Part shown: positions 7,788 to 16,020 of the stretch, one piece after another
How the letters are laid out: every line of letters starts with the position of its first letter
Numbering within the stretch: the first letter of the stretch is position 1
NCBI GenBank assembly: GCA_016711925.1
Contig: JADJSA010000008.1
Location: 1 to 64,000 of the forward strand
DNA from: Candidatus Methylophosphatis haderslevensis
GTDB taxonomy: Bacteria > Pseudomonadota > Gammaproteobacteria > Burkholderiales > Rhodocyclaceae
Length of the DNA stretch: 64,000 bases
Direction: 5' to 3'
The notes under the pieces: generated by a model
Seen by the model: only the letters and a program-made list of their open reading frames with translations
The model's database searches: none
Told to the model about the DNA's origin: nothing
Translations under genes and position numbers: made by a program

Positions 7788-10565
7788 GTGGAAGTAGAGA
7801 CTCAGCTCCAGCCCGGCGAACGGATCACCCATCACGAATTCGGCCAAGGCGTAGTTCTTGATCCGGCGCGCGACGGCTACCTGCGCGCGTTCTTCGGCGT
7901 TGGTGAGCGCCGTGTGCCGGTTGGCTCGGTTCGCCGCCAACTCTCTCGCACCGAACGCATCTTGCGTGCGGTCGATGGCAACGCCGACCGAGCACGCAAG
8001 GCGTGGCTCTCCTACGAGGCGCACGCACTGCCGGTGATGGAGAGCGCGTCGGCGCTGACGTCAGCCAAGATCGACCTGCTCCCCCATCAGGTGGTTCTGA
8101 CGCACCGCATCGCCACCGCATCGCCCCGGCGCTACCTCATCGCCGACGAGGTCGGGCTCGGCAAGACCATCGAGACCGCGCTCATCCTGCGCGAGCTCCA
8201 CGGGCGCGGCGAGCTACGCCGGGCGCTGATGGTCGTCCCGGCCGGCCTGGTCAACAACTGGCACCGCGAGCTGAACGAGGTCTTCCACCTGGACTTCGAG
8301 GTCTTCGGCTCCGAGGGCGACGTCACCGACCGCAAGACCAATGCCTTCGCCAAGCACGACCGGCTGATCGCCAGCATCGACACCCTGAAGCGCCCGGCGC
8401 GCATCAAGCGCCTGCTGGATGCGCCGCGTTGGGATCTGGTGGTGTTCGACGAAGCGCATCACCTCACCGCATACCGCAACGGCGGCAAGGTCAGGAAGAC
8501 CGAGAACTACAAGCTGGCCGAGGCGCTCAAAGACCATTCGCGCGACCTGATGCTGCTCTCGGCGACGCCGCACCAGGGCAATCACTTCCAGTTCTGGATG
8601 CTGGCGCAACTACTAAACCCGACGCTATTCGGCAGCCCCGAGGAAATGCTGGAACACCGGCACCGACTGAACACGGTGATGTTCCGTCGCACGAAGGCAG
8701 ACGCCTGTCAGCCGGATGGTTCACCGCTGTTTGCACGGCGCTGGGTGCATACCGAGTCTTTCCTGATGAATCAGGAAGAGCGCCTCTTCTACGAGAAGCT
8801 GCGCGAGTACCTGGAGGATGGCTTCGACCTTGCGCGCCGCCAGGGCGGACAGGGGCGAGCCCTCGGCTTCTTGATGGCCATCTTCCAGAAGATTGCTGCG
8901 TCGAGCTTCGCCGCTGTGCGGCGAACGATGAAGCGCCGTCTGCTGATGTTGACGCTGCACGAGGCATTCCTGCGGGATAAAGACCTGGACATCGAGGGCC
9001 GCGAACGGCTGACCGAGGAGGCCCGAGAGCTGATTCACGAGGAGTTCAACCTCGCACGCGACAGCATCGGGCGCAGTGAGGTGGACCGTGTGCTGGCCGA
9101 TCTCAAGTATCGACTGGTCAAGAAGCTGGACGAGGAAGCGCTGGAACTGGCCTCCGACCCTTATGGCAGCGAATATGGAGCCGCCCACGCTGAAGAAGCC
9201 GCATCGGCTGTCGTGGAGCTGCATCTGCCCGAAGAACGGCTGCGCATTGGCGATCTGCTCAAGGTCTTCCCGCAGCAGCGGGAGACCAAGGCGCAGAAGC
9301 TGCTCGACGGCCTCGGCATCTTGTGGCGGCAGAACCCGAACGAAAAGATCGTCGTGTTTGCCACCTACCTCGGCACGGTGGACTTGATTGCGAGGGAGAT
9401 CGACCAGACCTTCCCTGGCCAGGGCGTGGCCGTGCTGCGTGGTGGTGATCACGGTGCCAAGGTTGCAGCCGAGCGCCGCTTCCGGCAGAAGGATGGCCCG
9501 CGCGTGCTGGTTTGTACGGCGGCTGGCCGTGAAGGCATCAACCTGCAGTTCGCGCGCATCCTGTTCAACTTCGACTTGCCGTGGAACCCGATGGACGTGG
9601 AGCAGCGCATCGGCCGCATCCACCGCTACGGACAGAACCACACGGCACAGGTCTACAACCTTGTTCTGTCAGACACCATCGAAGGCCGCATCTTCCTGAT
9701 GCTGGACGAGAAGCTGGTCGAGATCGCCAAGACGGTCGGCAAGGTCGATGACCAAGGCAACGTTGCCGAAGACCTGCGTGCACAGATTCTTGGCCAACTC
9801 TCCGAGCGGCTTAACTACGACCGCCTGTACCAAGAGGCGCTGTCAGACCCCGAGCTCAAGCGGACAAAGGTGGAGCTGGAAGCTGCCCTGTCGAATTCGC
9901 GCGAAGCGCGGCAGGTCGTGTTTGACCTGTTCCAAGACCTCGAAGGCTTCAGTCTCGACGACTACAAACCCTTCTCTGATGTGTCCTCCAGTCTGGATCG
10001 CTTGGTGCGGTTCATGTCGGCAGCAGTGACAGATCGACAGCAGCGACTCGTCAAGGTGGACGACGAGACCTATGACCTTGTGACCGTCGACGGTGCGCGC
10101 AAGGCCCGGTTCACATTGAACCGAGAGACGGCCACGAGTAACGACAACGTGGAGCTGATGGGGCTGGATCACCCACTGGTGCAGGAAGAGCTTGGCCGCT
10201 GGCGCATCGTGCCGCCGGAAGATCTTGGAATTGCTGTTGCGGCCGACGTCGACGACCCAGTACTGCTGTCGTTTTGGATGGTCGAGACCTCCGGCAAGAA
10301 CGGAGAGCGCCGCGTGGTCGTTCAGCCAATTGCGGTCAAGCAAGACGGCGCACGGGTGCCTGCGGTGGAGCGGCAATGTGAACGCTACCTGCAGTCGCCG
10401 ATAACCACGCCGAGATTCACGCCGGATCAGCGGCTCGAAATGTTTTCACGCGCCGTAGAACCTACGCTGCAGCGCGAGCTCAAGCACAAGGGCGCGGCGA
10501 ATGGCGATGGCAGCTACTCGGCCGAGTTGATCGGTTATGTTGAGATCGTTGGTCAGGGGGCGTGA
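7788..10565 (+). CDS. SNF2-family helicase/translocase (BrxHII-like)
   Basis: 925 residues from a GTG start, preceded by GGTCGGC. Residues 1-50 look like a small beta domain (HHEFGQGVVLDP) as in RapA/HepA-type proteins. Superfamily 2 helicase motifs follow in order: I (ADEVGLGKT, near 119-128), II (DEAH, 221-224), III (LSATPHQGNH), and VI (QRIGRIHRYGQNH from 606). This is COG0553 (SNF2/HepA); a COG0553 helicase is BrxHII in type 3 BREX and SNF2 proteins also occur in DISARM. It probably translocates on double-stranded DNA, coupling recognition of unmodified phage DNA to the block. The C-terminal 300 residues are unassigned. Confidence 0.85.
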   Translation: MEVETQLQPGERITHHEFGQGVVLDPARDGYLRAFFGVGERRVPVGSVRRQLSRTERILRAVDGNADRARKAWLSYEAHALPVMESASALTSAKIDLLPHQVVLTHRIATASPRRYLIADEVGLGKTIETALILRELHGRGELRRALMVVPAGLVNNWHRELNEVFHLDFEVFGSEGDVTDRKTNAFAKHDRLIASIDTLKRPARIKRLLDAPRWDLVVFDEAHHLTAYRNGGKVRKTENYKLAEALKDHSRDLMLLSATPHQGNHFQFWMLAQLLNPTLFGSPEEMLEHRHRLNTVMFRRTKADACQPDGSPLFARRWVHTESFLMNQEERLFYEKLREYLEDGFDLARRQGGQGRALGFLMAIFQKIAASSFAAVRRTMKRRLLMLTLHEAFLRDKDLDIEGRERLTEEARELIHEEFNLARDSIGRSEVDRVLADLKYRLVKKLDEEALELASDPYGSEYGAAHAEEAASAVVELHLPEERLRIGDLLKVFPQQRETKAQKLLDGLGILWRQNPNEKIVVFATYLGTVDLIAREIDQTFPGQGVAVLRGGDHGAKVAAERRFRQKDGPRVLVCTAAGREGINLQFARILFNFDLPWNPMDVEQRIGRIHRYGQNHTAQVYNLVLSDTIEGRIFLMLDEKLVEIAKTVGKVDDQGNVAEDLRAQILGQLSERLNYDRLYQEALSDPELKRTKVELEAALSNSREARQVVFDLFQDLEGFSLDDYKPFSDVSSSLDRLVRFMSAAVTDRQQRLVKVDDETYDLVTVDGARKARFTLNRETATSNDNVELMGLDHPLVQEELGRWRIVPPEDLGIAVAADVDDPVLLSFWMVETSGKNGERRVVVQPIAVKQDGARVPAVERQCERYLQSPITTPRFTPDQRLEMFSRAVEPTLQRELKHKGAANGDGSYSAELIGYVEIVGQGA

Positions 10566-11870
10566 ATGCTGGACGAATACTCAATTGAGCAGCGCGCGAC
10601 GCAGATTTTCGATGCACGAACCAAGGAATATTTCTCCGAGGTACTGAGCTGCTACTCGGCAGGTAACTACCGGTCATCTGTGGTGATGCTTTGGTCGGTA
10701 GCGGTCTGCGACCTGCTCTTCAAGTTGCAGAACCTCGTCGATCTATACGGTGACGCCAAGGCCAAGGAAATCCTTGCAGACATCGGTAAGCTGCAGCAGG
10801 ACAACGAACGATCTCCGATTTGGGAGACGAAGCTCGTCGAGTCGGTCGCCGAGCAGACGCAGCTTCTTGACATCGCCGAGCGGGAAAACCTGCTGCATCT
10901 GCAGCGTCAGCGTCATCTCGCCGCTCACCCGGTGGTCAACGCGAACTTCCAACTGCATCGACCGAACCGCGAGACCGCACGCGCCCTGATCCGAAACACG
11001 CTCGATGGGGTGCTGACCAAAGCCCCGATCTTGTCCAAGCAGATCGTCAACGAGCTCGTCGGCGATCTCGAACAGGCATCAGGCATTCTGATTGATGACA
11101 AGAGGTTGAAGGCGTACCTGGAGAGCAAGTACTACAACCGGTTCAATCCCGAAGTGGAGAAGGCAGTCTTCAAGGCCCTCTGGAAGTTTGCGTTTCGGCT
11201 GACCGACGAGCCGTGCGAGAAGAACCGAGCGATCAACTACAGCGCTTTGCGATTGCTGTTCGGGAGAAATCCCGGCCAGTTCAGGACGCAGATCGAGGCA
11301 GACAAGGACTACTTCAGCACGATAGCAACCGGTGGTGCTCCGGTCATTTGCTTGATTCATTTCCTGGCTCGCGAGCCGCAGATTTACGCACTGCTCGCGG
11401 ATCACGCCAAGGCGGAAATTCAGCACGCTGCCGAGAGTGATGCTTCGGCTCGTTGTCTGGCGTGGTTCACCGCCGCGAACCTGCAGGAGCACGCGACAAG
11501 ACTTCGTGATTGGATTTCAGGGAAGGACTACCCTCAAATCGAACGCGTGACATGGGACGCCATTGAGGAAATATCGGATTCGCCGGAATGGGCCAAGATG
11601 GTAATTCGCCTTGCGAACAAGTACTACGTTGCCAGCGGGAGCTACAACGGTGCGGATCGGCGCTTCACAGAGGTGGTCAAGCCTTTGTTGGAAAGGTACG
11701 AGCTCGACGATTGCGTTGACCTCATTGAAGGAATTCAAGGCAACGATCAGACCTGGGGCCGAGGCCGTGCAGGTGATGATCACAAAGAGCTTCGAGATCA
11801 CGTGCTCGCATTCGATCCAAAGTTTGACTTCTCCGCATACAAGGTATTCACCCGATACTTTGAAGATTAG
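10566..11870 (+). CDS. Unknown protein with HEPN-like N-terminal region, last gene of defence operon
   Basis: 434 residues; the ATG directly abuts the helicase stop. The N-terminal 160 residues look all-helical, with the repeat-entry pattern common in HEPN proteins (EYFSEVLSCYSAGNYRSSVV) and an R-x4-H motif, RHLAAH at 116-121, of the kind that forms the ribonuclease site of HEPN toxins. The rest is helical and unrecognised. An RNase effector at the end of a methylase/ATPase/helicase operon would fit an abortive-infection arm, but this is inference from a short motif. The stop codon TAG shares bases with the stop of the endolysin remnant on the other strand. Confidence 0.6.
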   Translation: MLDEYSIEQRATQIFDARTKEYFSEVLSCYSAGNYRSSVVMLWSVAVCDLLFKLQNLVDLYGDAKAKEILADIGKLQQDNERSPIWETKLVESVAEQTQLLDIAERENLLHLQRQRHLAAHPVVNANFQLHRPNRETARALIRNTLDGVLTKAPILSKQIVNELVGDLEQASGILIDDKRLKAYLESKYYNRFNPEVEKAVFKALWKFAFRLTDEPCEKNRAINYSALRLLFGRNPGQFRTQIEADKDYFSTIATGGAPVICLIHFLAREPQIYALLADHAKAEIQHAAESDASARCLAWFTAANLQEHATRLRDWISGKDYPQIERVTWDAIEEISDSPEWAKMVIRLANKYYVASGSYNGADRRFTEVVKPLLERYELDDCVDLIEGIQGNDQTWGRGRAGDDHKELRDHVLAFDPKFDFSAYKVFTRYFED

Positions 11871-12105
11871 CCCTCAAGCAATCTCAACTCCGCATCGCGC
11901 CTGGTGACGAGGCCTGGCAGTACCTTGCCGCCACCATAGACCCATCGGCGCAGTTCCGTGGCAGCGGCAGTCCAATCCCTCTGATTGACCCGCCGTCGCA
12001 TGGGCAGATGTACGGATGCGCGCGGCCCGGATCGGTCCTCGGCACCCGGTGGAACCCCTCGAAGCGCTTGGCCAGCTCGATGGCCGCTTTCGGCACCTCG
12101 ATCAC
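11867..12105 (-). pseudogene. Phage endolysin (GH24 lysozyme-like), internally deleted remnant
   Basis: Read from a GTG at 12105 that overlaps the holin stop (GTGA). The N-terminal 30 residues are a good lysozyme start (AAIELAKRFEGFHRVP, then HPYICP), including the expected catalytic Glu of FEGF. After HPYICP near 12000 the expected GxWTIGYG region is missing. The sequence continues in another frame with a typical lysozyme C-terminus (NQRDWTAAATELRRW, then GGGKVLPGLVTRRDAE), ending TAA at 11869-11867. About 80 residues in the middle have been lost out of frame, so no active enzyme can be made. The remnant's end overlaps the end of the defence operon. Confidence 0.75.
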
Positions 12106-12578
12106 GACCGCACCCGGTCGAACACGCGCCCGAGGAACCAGAAGTTCAGCACCCCGGCCCACAGCGCCTGATCGGCTTCCGTCCAGGCGTGCAGGATGGC
12201 CGTGCCCCAGCCAGCACCAGCGGTCACGCCAGCCACAAATGCCGCCGTCTTGGCAGCGCAGTACAGAGCCATGAACCAGTAGGTGATCACTGGACGCACG
12301 CTGGTTGAGAGCGCGTCGGCCCAGCGCACGCCGGTCTTCTCACCCTGGGTGCGGACGGCGTCGCGCAGCGCATCGATGGCTCCGACGTTCCACGCCGCAT
12401 CGGCGCTCGCGCCGATTTCGGCCATGCGCTGCGCGCCACGCAGCTTTTCGAACTCCAGCGCCTTGTCTTGCATCGCCAGTTCGTGGCCACGCTCGCCTTG
12501 GCGGTCGAGCCATTTGAGCAATTCGGGCGCGAGACGGAAGGCCCCGCCCAGGAGGCCACCGAGCAGGGTCTCGATCAT
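12102..12578 (-). CDS. Phage holin, 3TM type
   Basis: 158 residues from the ATG at 12578, which overlaps the stop of the gene before it (ATGA). The N-terminal part is amphipathic/helical (LLGGLLGGAFRLAPELLKWL) and charged in the middle. The C-terminal third has hydrophobic stretches around VRPVITYWFMALYCAAKTA and AGVTAGAGWGTAIL, the pattern of the three-transmembrane holin family known from phages and gene-transfer agents. It precedes the endolysin, as expected of a lysis cassette. It would make holes in the inner membrane for endolysin release; since the endolysin is destroyed, lysis is probably not completed. Confidence 0.65.
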   Translation of the reverse strand: MIETLLGGLLGGAFRLAPELLKWLDRQGERGHELAMQDKALEFEKLRGAQRMAEIGASADAAWNVGAIDALRDAVRTQGEKTGVRWADALSTSVRPVITYWFMALYCAAKTAAFVAGVTAGAGWGTAILHAWTEADQALWAGVLNFWFLGRVFDRVRS

Positions 12579-12866
12579 TGGCCACCTCCGAACACCTTGA
12601 GCTTGATGATTGCGCCTGCGACCAGCGCCAGCAGGAAGCCGGTGGTGATCACCTTGACCACCGTCTGCCACGCGGTGCGCCTGGCCGTGTCGCCACGCCT
12701 CCAGCAGGCCCCGCAGCTCGCGGATGTCGCTGGCCGCGTCTTCGCCATCGAGGCCCACGTCAGCCAGCGCGTGGCGAGCGCCGCGTTCGGCGACGCGCTC
12801 CAGCAGTTCTTCGAATTCGTCCTTGGGCATGGTCACCATGCCCCCTGTCACAGTCGGTGCGTTCAT
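12575..12866 (-). pseudogene. DUF6127-like small membrane protein, frameshifted
   Basis: Starts at the ATG at 12866. The first 59 residues read well (MPKDEFEELLERVAERG, then DDIRELRGLLEAW equivalents) and then turn to arginine/histidine-rich nonsense near 12692. In the +1 frame the protein resumes with a hydrophobic helix (VVKVITTGFLLALVAGAIIK) and ends at a TGA at 12575-12577 overlapping the holin start. The intended product is thus about 95 residues with one C-terminal transmembrane helix, an accessory gene beside phage lysis genes. The family name is from memory of similar proteins; the frameshift itself is clear. Confidence 0.6.
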
Positions 12867-12888
12867 TTGCGTGCTCCAGAAATGCGAA

Positions 12889-12919
12889 ACCCGCCCGATG
12901 CGCGAGCATCAGGGCGGGT
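12889..12919 (-). terminator. Stem-loop between tail and lysis genes
   Basis: On the - strand, ACCCGCCCTGATGC and GCATCGGGCGGGT form a strong hairpin around a GCGA-type loop, followed by TTTCGCATTT. It lies in the 76 bp between the tail-tip small gene and the frameshifted lysis-region gene. The U-run is imperfect, so it may be an attenuator rather than a full terminator. Confidence 0.6.
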
Positions 12920-12942
12920 CTCAGGGTTGAATCAGTTGGGTT

Positions 12943-13164
12943 TCAGATCTCGATGATTTCCAGCGTCAGGCTGGGCGCGATGCCTTCGATGGCGTCGTCG
13001 CGCACGAACACCTTCTGGCCAAGGGCCGCAGAGCCCCTCGCCTTGATTCGGCCGCCACCGGGCAATGCGACCGTGACCACGCCAGAGCCGACGTCGATCA
13101 CGGTGCCCGCCTGCAGCGGCGGGTCGGGGATCAGTTGGCGAAACTGCTCGTAGAGGTTATGCAT
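12943..13164 (-). CDS. Small phage protein downstream of tail hub gene
   Basis: 73 residues; the ATG overlaps the end of the 671-residue tail gene by 8 bp. The sequence is beta-rich and glycine-rich in the middle (AGTVIDVGSGVVTVALPGGG), as in small OB-like or carbohydrate-binding-like virion proteins. I do not recognise the family. It is the last gene before the hairpin that separates tail from lysis genes. Confidence 0.6.
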   Translation of the reverse strand: MHNLYEQFRQLIPDPPLQAGTVIDVGSGVVTVALPGGGRIKARGSAALGQKVFVRDDAIEGIAPSLTLEIIEI

Positions 13165-15172
13165 AGGCCTGCACTCCCAGCGTCTGCCAGACCTCGGGCA
13201 TCCCGGCCTCCACCTTCGTCGCGCGGACGATGCCCAATCGCGTGACGCTGCCGTCCTGGTACTCCACGAACGCGCCGGGCTCGATGATCCCGGTCTCGGC
13301 GAGCACCGGCAGCCGCAGGCTTACCTCAAGCTGGTGACCTGTGTCGGCAAGCACTGCGATGCCACGCTGACGCGCAGCCGCCGCTTCGGTGATCAGCGGA
13401 TCGACGACCATGGGTGCCAGCACTTCTCCGGCAGTCCCGGCTCGGGTCACCTGCCCGAGGACGCCGACGTCCTGCCCGGAAACGAACACGCGGTTGTAGG
13501 CTGGCTTTTCCAACCAGCGCAGCGACTCCCGGGCGACGGCATCGACCGGCAACACGAAGTCAGGTGTGACGGTGCTCCACTCCCAAGGAGCCACCGGGTA
13601 GCGATGACGCACGCGGATGCTCTGGGCCGATGGATGCGGAATCAAGTAGCCACCTGCAGCACCGACAATTGCGGTCAGTGCGTCGATCCACGATCCCTGC
13701 TGCGCGAACGCATTGGCGGGGACGTTCCAGTCCGTCAGGCCCCAATCGACCGCCCAGCCCAGCGGGATGCCGTTGACCGTGAGCACGTCGTCCATCAACT
13801 GCCGAGCAGTGCGGCCCTCGGTGTTCGAGAACGTCATCACCGGCGCGTAAGGCGCGGCCAGAACGGCGTTGCGCCCCCGTCCGGAGATGCGGATGCTGGC
13901 GTCACCGAAGATGCGCTCGCGGCTGATGCTCTCGGCCAGCACGCGAAACGAGGTGCCGTTGACGCTGGCCACGAGTTCGACGGGCCCGGATGCGCTGCCC
14001 GCGACCAGTGCCTCGGCTTTCGCAGGCAGCACCGCATCGAAGCCCCACGCCCAGGACGATGCATCGAGCGACAGCGAGAGGTTGAACACCGGCACCGGCG
14101 CGCCATCGGACACGCGGAACAGGGTCACGTTGTTGATCACGAAATAGACCCTCCGAACAGGAACGACCACCGGCTCCCCATCGGGTGGCGGCGGGGTGAT
14201 GTGGTTTTCACAAAGGAACAGCAGATGCCCATCGGTCGCGGCCAGCGCGGCAAACAGCAGGTGCGGACTGGGCGTGTAGCAAGGCTGCGGAACGGGCGGC
14301 TCAGGCACCACCCACCGGCTGATGCCCGGTGGCGGCGGCACCGCCTCCTGATACCAGCCGCGCCAACCCTTCAGTTGCGGCCGTGCCGTCTGAAAATCGC
14401 TCCCCTGGCCGCGCACCACCAACACAGCGCTTTGCCACCGGGACACTCTCCCGGCGCGCTTGGTGCGGTCACCGTCCTGATGCCGGAACCGCGTGGCATC
14501 CCGCAGAGGGCCAGCGTTCTGGAACAGACCGCGTCGGGCCGCTTCAAACCGCGTGGCGTCCTGGTGCGCAAACCACGTCGAATCCTGCAGCCGGGTCGCA
14601 CCCTGGTAGCGAACGCCTCGTTGCTCGGGCGCTGCCGCCAACACCGGCGGCAACCTGTGTTCGATGCCCTGCGGAGCACCCAACGTGCGTCGCCAGAACG
14701 CGGCCCAGCCTGCGGGTGTAGCGCCAGCGTCCTGCTGGCCCTGCGTGGCACCGTCCTCGGTCTGTCTCGCCACCTGCCAAGGGTGAGCGGTCTGGCCCAC
14801 CGTCGGTCGCTGCGTGCGCGAGTAGTACCTGACCTCGCCGGAGAACACGACACCGGGAAGACTTGCGCCCGCCACGTCCAAGGGCACGCTCGGGCGCAGC
14901 AGCAACGTGCTGACCGTCAAGGCAGGTAGCTCGGCCAGCAATTCGGCCCGCGCTGGCGGGATGAACTTGATCGCCACGACCGGCAGCGGCAGCGTGGCCA
15001 GCACCGTCACATCGTCGCGCGGCGCAATGTAGTTGGCCCCGAACACCAAGTTGGCGTCGGTGGCGGCAGGCTGGTCGAACAGCAGATCGACAAGAGGTGG
15101 CCCAACCGCGACGCTGGCGCTGAGCGCAGGCAACGCCGCGACCAGGGTCACCTCGTGCAGAACGGCAGGCAC
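13157..15172 (-). CDS. Phage tail tip/hub-like structural protein
   Basis: 671 residues from a GTG start. Residues 1-110 are hydrophobic beta-rich. Residues about 115-260 are Gln/Arg/Ala-rich with degenerate repeats of a GATRLQD/QDATRFE/RDATRFRHQD type unit. The C-terminal 330 residues look like a baseplate hub or tail-tip protein (for example WAVDWGLTDWNVPA, RVFVSGQDVGVLG). It sits near the end of the tail module, where central tail-tip proteins are usually encoded. It is free of frameshifts, unlike the genes upstream. The exact role (hub or receptor-binding base) is not determined. Confidence 0.6.
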   Translation of the reverse strand: MPAVLHEVTLVAALPALSASVAVGPPLVDLLFDQPAATDANLVFGANYIAPRDDVTVLATLPLPVVAIKFIPPARAELLAELPALTVSTLLLRPSVPLDVAGASLPGVVFSGEVRYYSRTQRPTVGQTAHPWQVARQTEDGATQGQQDAGATPAGWAAFWRRTLGAPQGIEHRLPPVLAAAPEQRGVRYQGATRLQDSTWFAHQDATRFEAARRGLFQNAGPLRDATRFRHQDGDRTKRAGRVSRWQSAVLVVRGQGSDFQTARPQLKGWRGWYQEAVPPPPGISRWVVPEPPVPQPCYTPSPHLLFAALAATDGHLLFLCENHITPPPPDGEPVVVPVRRVYFVINNVTLFRVSDGAPVPVFNLSLSLDASSWAWGFDAVLPAKAEALVAGSASGPVELVASVNGTSFRVLAESISRERIFGDASIRISGRGRNAVLAAPYAPVMTFSNTEGRTARQLMDDVLTVNGIPLGWAVDWGLTDWNVPANAFAQQGSWIDALTAIVGAAGGYLIPHPSAQSIRVRHRYPVAPWEWSTVTPDFVLPVDAVARESLRWLEKPAYNRVFVSGQDVGVLGQVTRAGTAGEVLAPMVVDPLITEAAAARQRGIAVLADTGHQLEVSLRLPVLAETGIIEPGAFVEYQDGSVTRLGIVRATKVEAGMPEVWQTLGVQAYA

Positions 15173-15175
15173 GGC

Positions 15176-15571
15176 CTACCCCAGGATCGCAGACACCATC
15201 CGGGCGTCGCCACCCAGATAGAGATTGGTGCTGGCCAGCTTCACGTCACCGCTGCCATCGGTACCGCTGCAGTCCAGATCCAGGGCGGTCACCTCATTGC
15301 CGTTGACCAGCCGCGCCCAGGTGGCGATGCCAGTCGCCGTGATCAATCCGTCTTCCTGTTGCGTCAGCGTCAAGAGTCCACCCGCAATCGTGCCTGCGGG
15401 TTTGGTCAGCCTGATCTCGACCAGCATCGCACTGGTCGGCGTCGTGGCCGGGGTGCCGGGCCGCGTGCCGCCGTAGATGCGCAGACGCGCCGGGTTGCTG
15501 CCTGCATCCAAGAATGCCAGGGTGCCTGCCAGCCGCGCCTCGTTGTGTTCGACAGTGATGGCAACGGTCAC
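15176..15571 (-). CDS. Small phage tail protein
   Basis: 131 residues. The start is the GTG at 15571, which overlaps the previous stop (GTGA); the longer open frame upstream is arginine/proline-rich out-of-frame reading. The product is an all-beta-looking protein (MTVAITVEHNEARLAGTLAF at the N-terminus) with alternating hydrophobics. No recognised domain. By position it is a minor tail or tail-tip component. Confidence 0.65.
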   Translation of the reverse strand: MTVAITVEHNEARLAGTLAFLDAGSNPARLRIYGGTRPGTPATTPTSAMLVEIRLTKPAGTIAGGLLTLTQQEDGLITATGIATWARLVNGNEVTALDLDCSGTDGSGDVKLASTNLYLGGDARMVSAILG

Positions 15572-16020
15572 GGCATCATCTCCGGGCGTAGGTTGTCCGC
15601 GATCACGGCGCGGTACATCTGCTTGTGGTCGTAGCTGACCACGGTGTATCTCTGGGACAGGTCGATCAGGTCGAACCGGTACGCGCCAGTGGCGTCGCTC
15701 CATGTTTCGGCCACCAGGACGCGGGTGTTCTCGCTGACCAGTTGCACTCGCCGCACCAGAGGTTGGTCGGGCTGTCCCTTCTCTTTAACGGTTCCGGCTA
15801 TGAAGCCGTGGCCACTGAAGTGGATGTTCTTGCGGCCGTTCGGAATCGCGTGGAAGTGGCGGTCATAGCCACCACCCCGGTTCCACAGCTCAGAGTTGGG
15901 GCTGTTCAAGCGCATCAGGTCGCAGTCGGCATTCACGCCAATGTTGGCGGTGGGCTCAGGTAGCACCGAAGTCGACCCACCGGCCAGTGGCAACAGGTCA
16001 TCGGCAGCGTTCACGCCCAC
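15568..16020 (-). CDS. Phage tail protein with carboxypeptidase-regulatory-like fold
   Basis: 150 residues from a GTG at 16020, overlapping the end of the previous gene by 10 bp. The N-terminal region repeats a short GVNAADDLLPL / GVNADCDLMRL motif. The C-terminal 75 residues (GFIAGTVKEKGQPDQPLVRR, then WSDATGAYRF) resemble the Ig-like carboxypeptidase-regulatory domain often found in phage tail-tip proteins. The GTG start and the overlap leave open that this and the upstream gene were once one frame. Probable virion surface protein. Confidence 0.55.
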   Translation of the reverse strand: MGVNAADDLLPLAGGSTSVLPEPTANIGVNADCDLMRLNSPNSELWNRGGGYDRHFHAIPNGRKNIHFSGHGFIAGTVKEKGQPDQPLVRRVQLVSENTRVLVAETWSDATGAYRFDLIDLSQRYTVVSYDHKQMYRAVIADNLRPEMMP

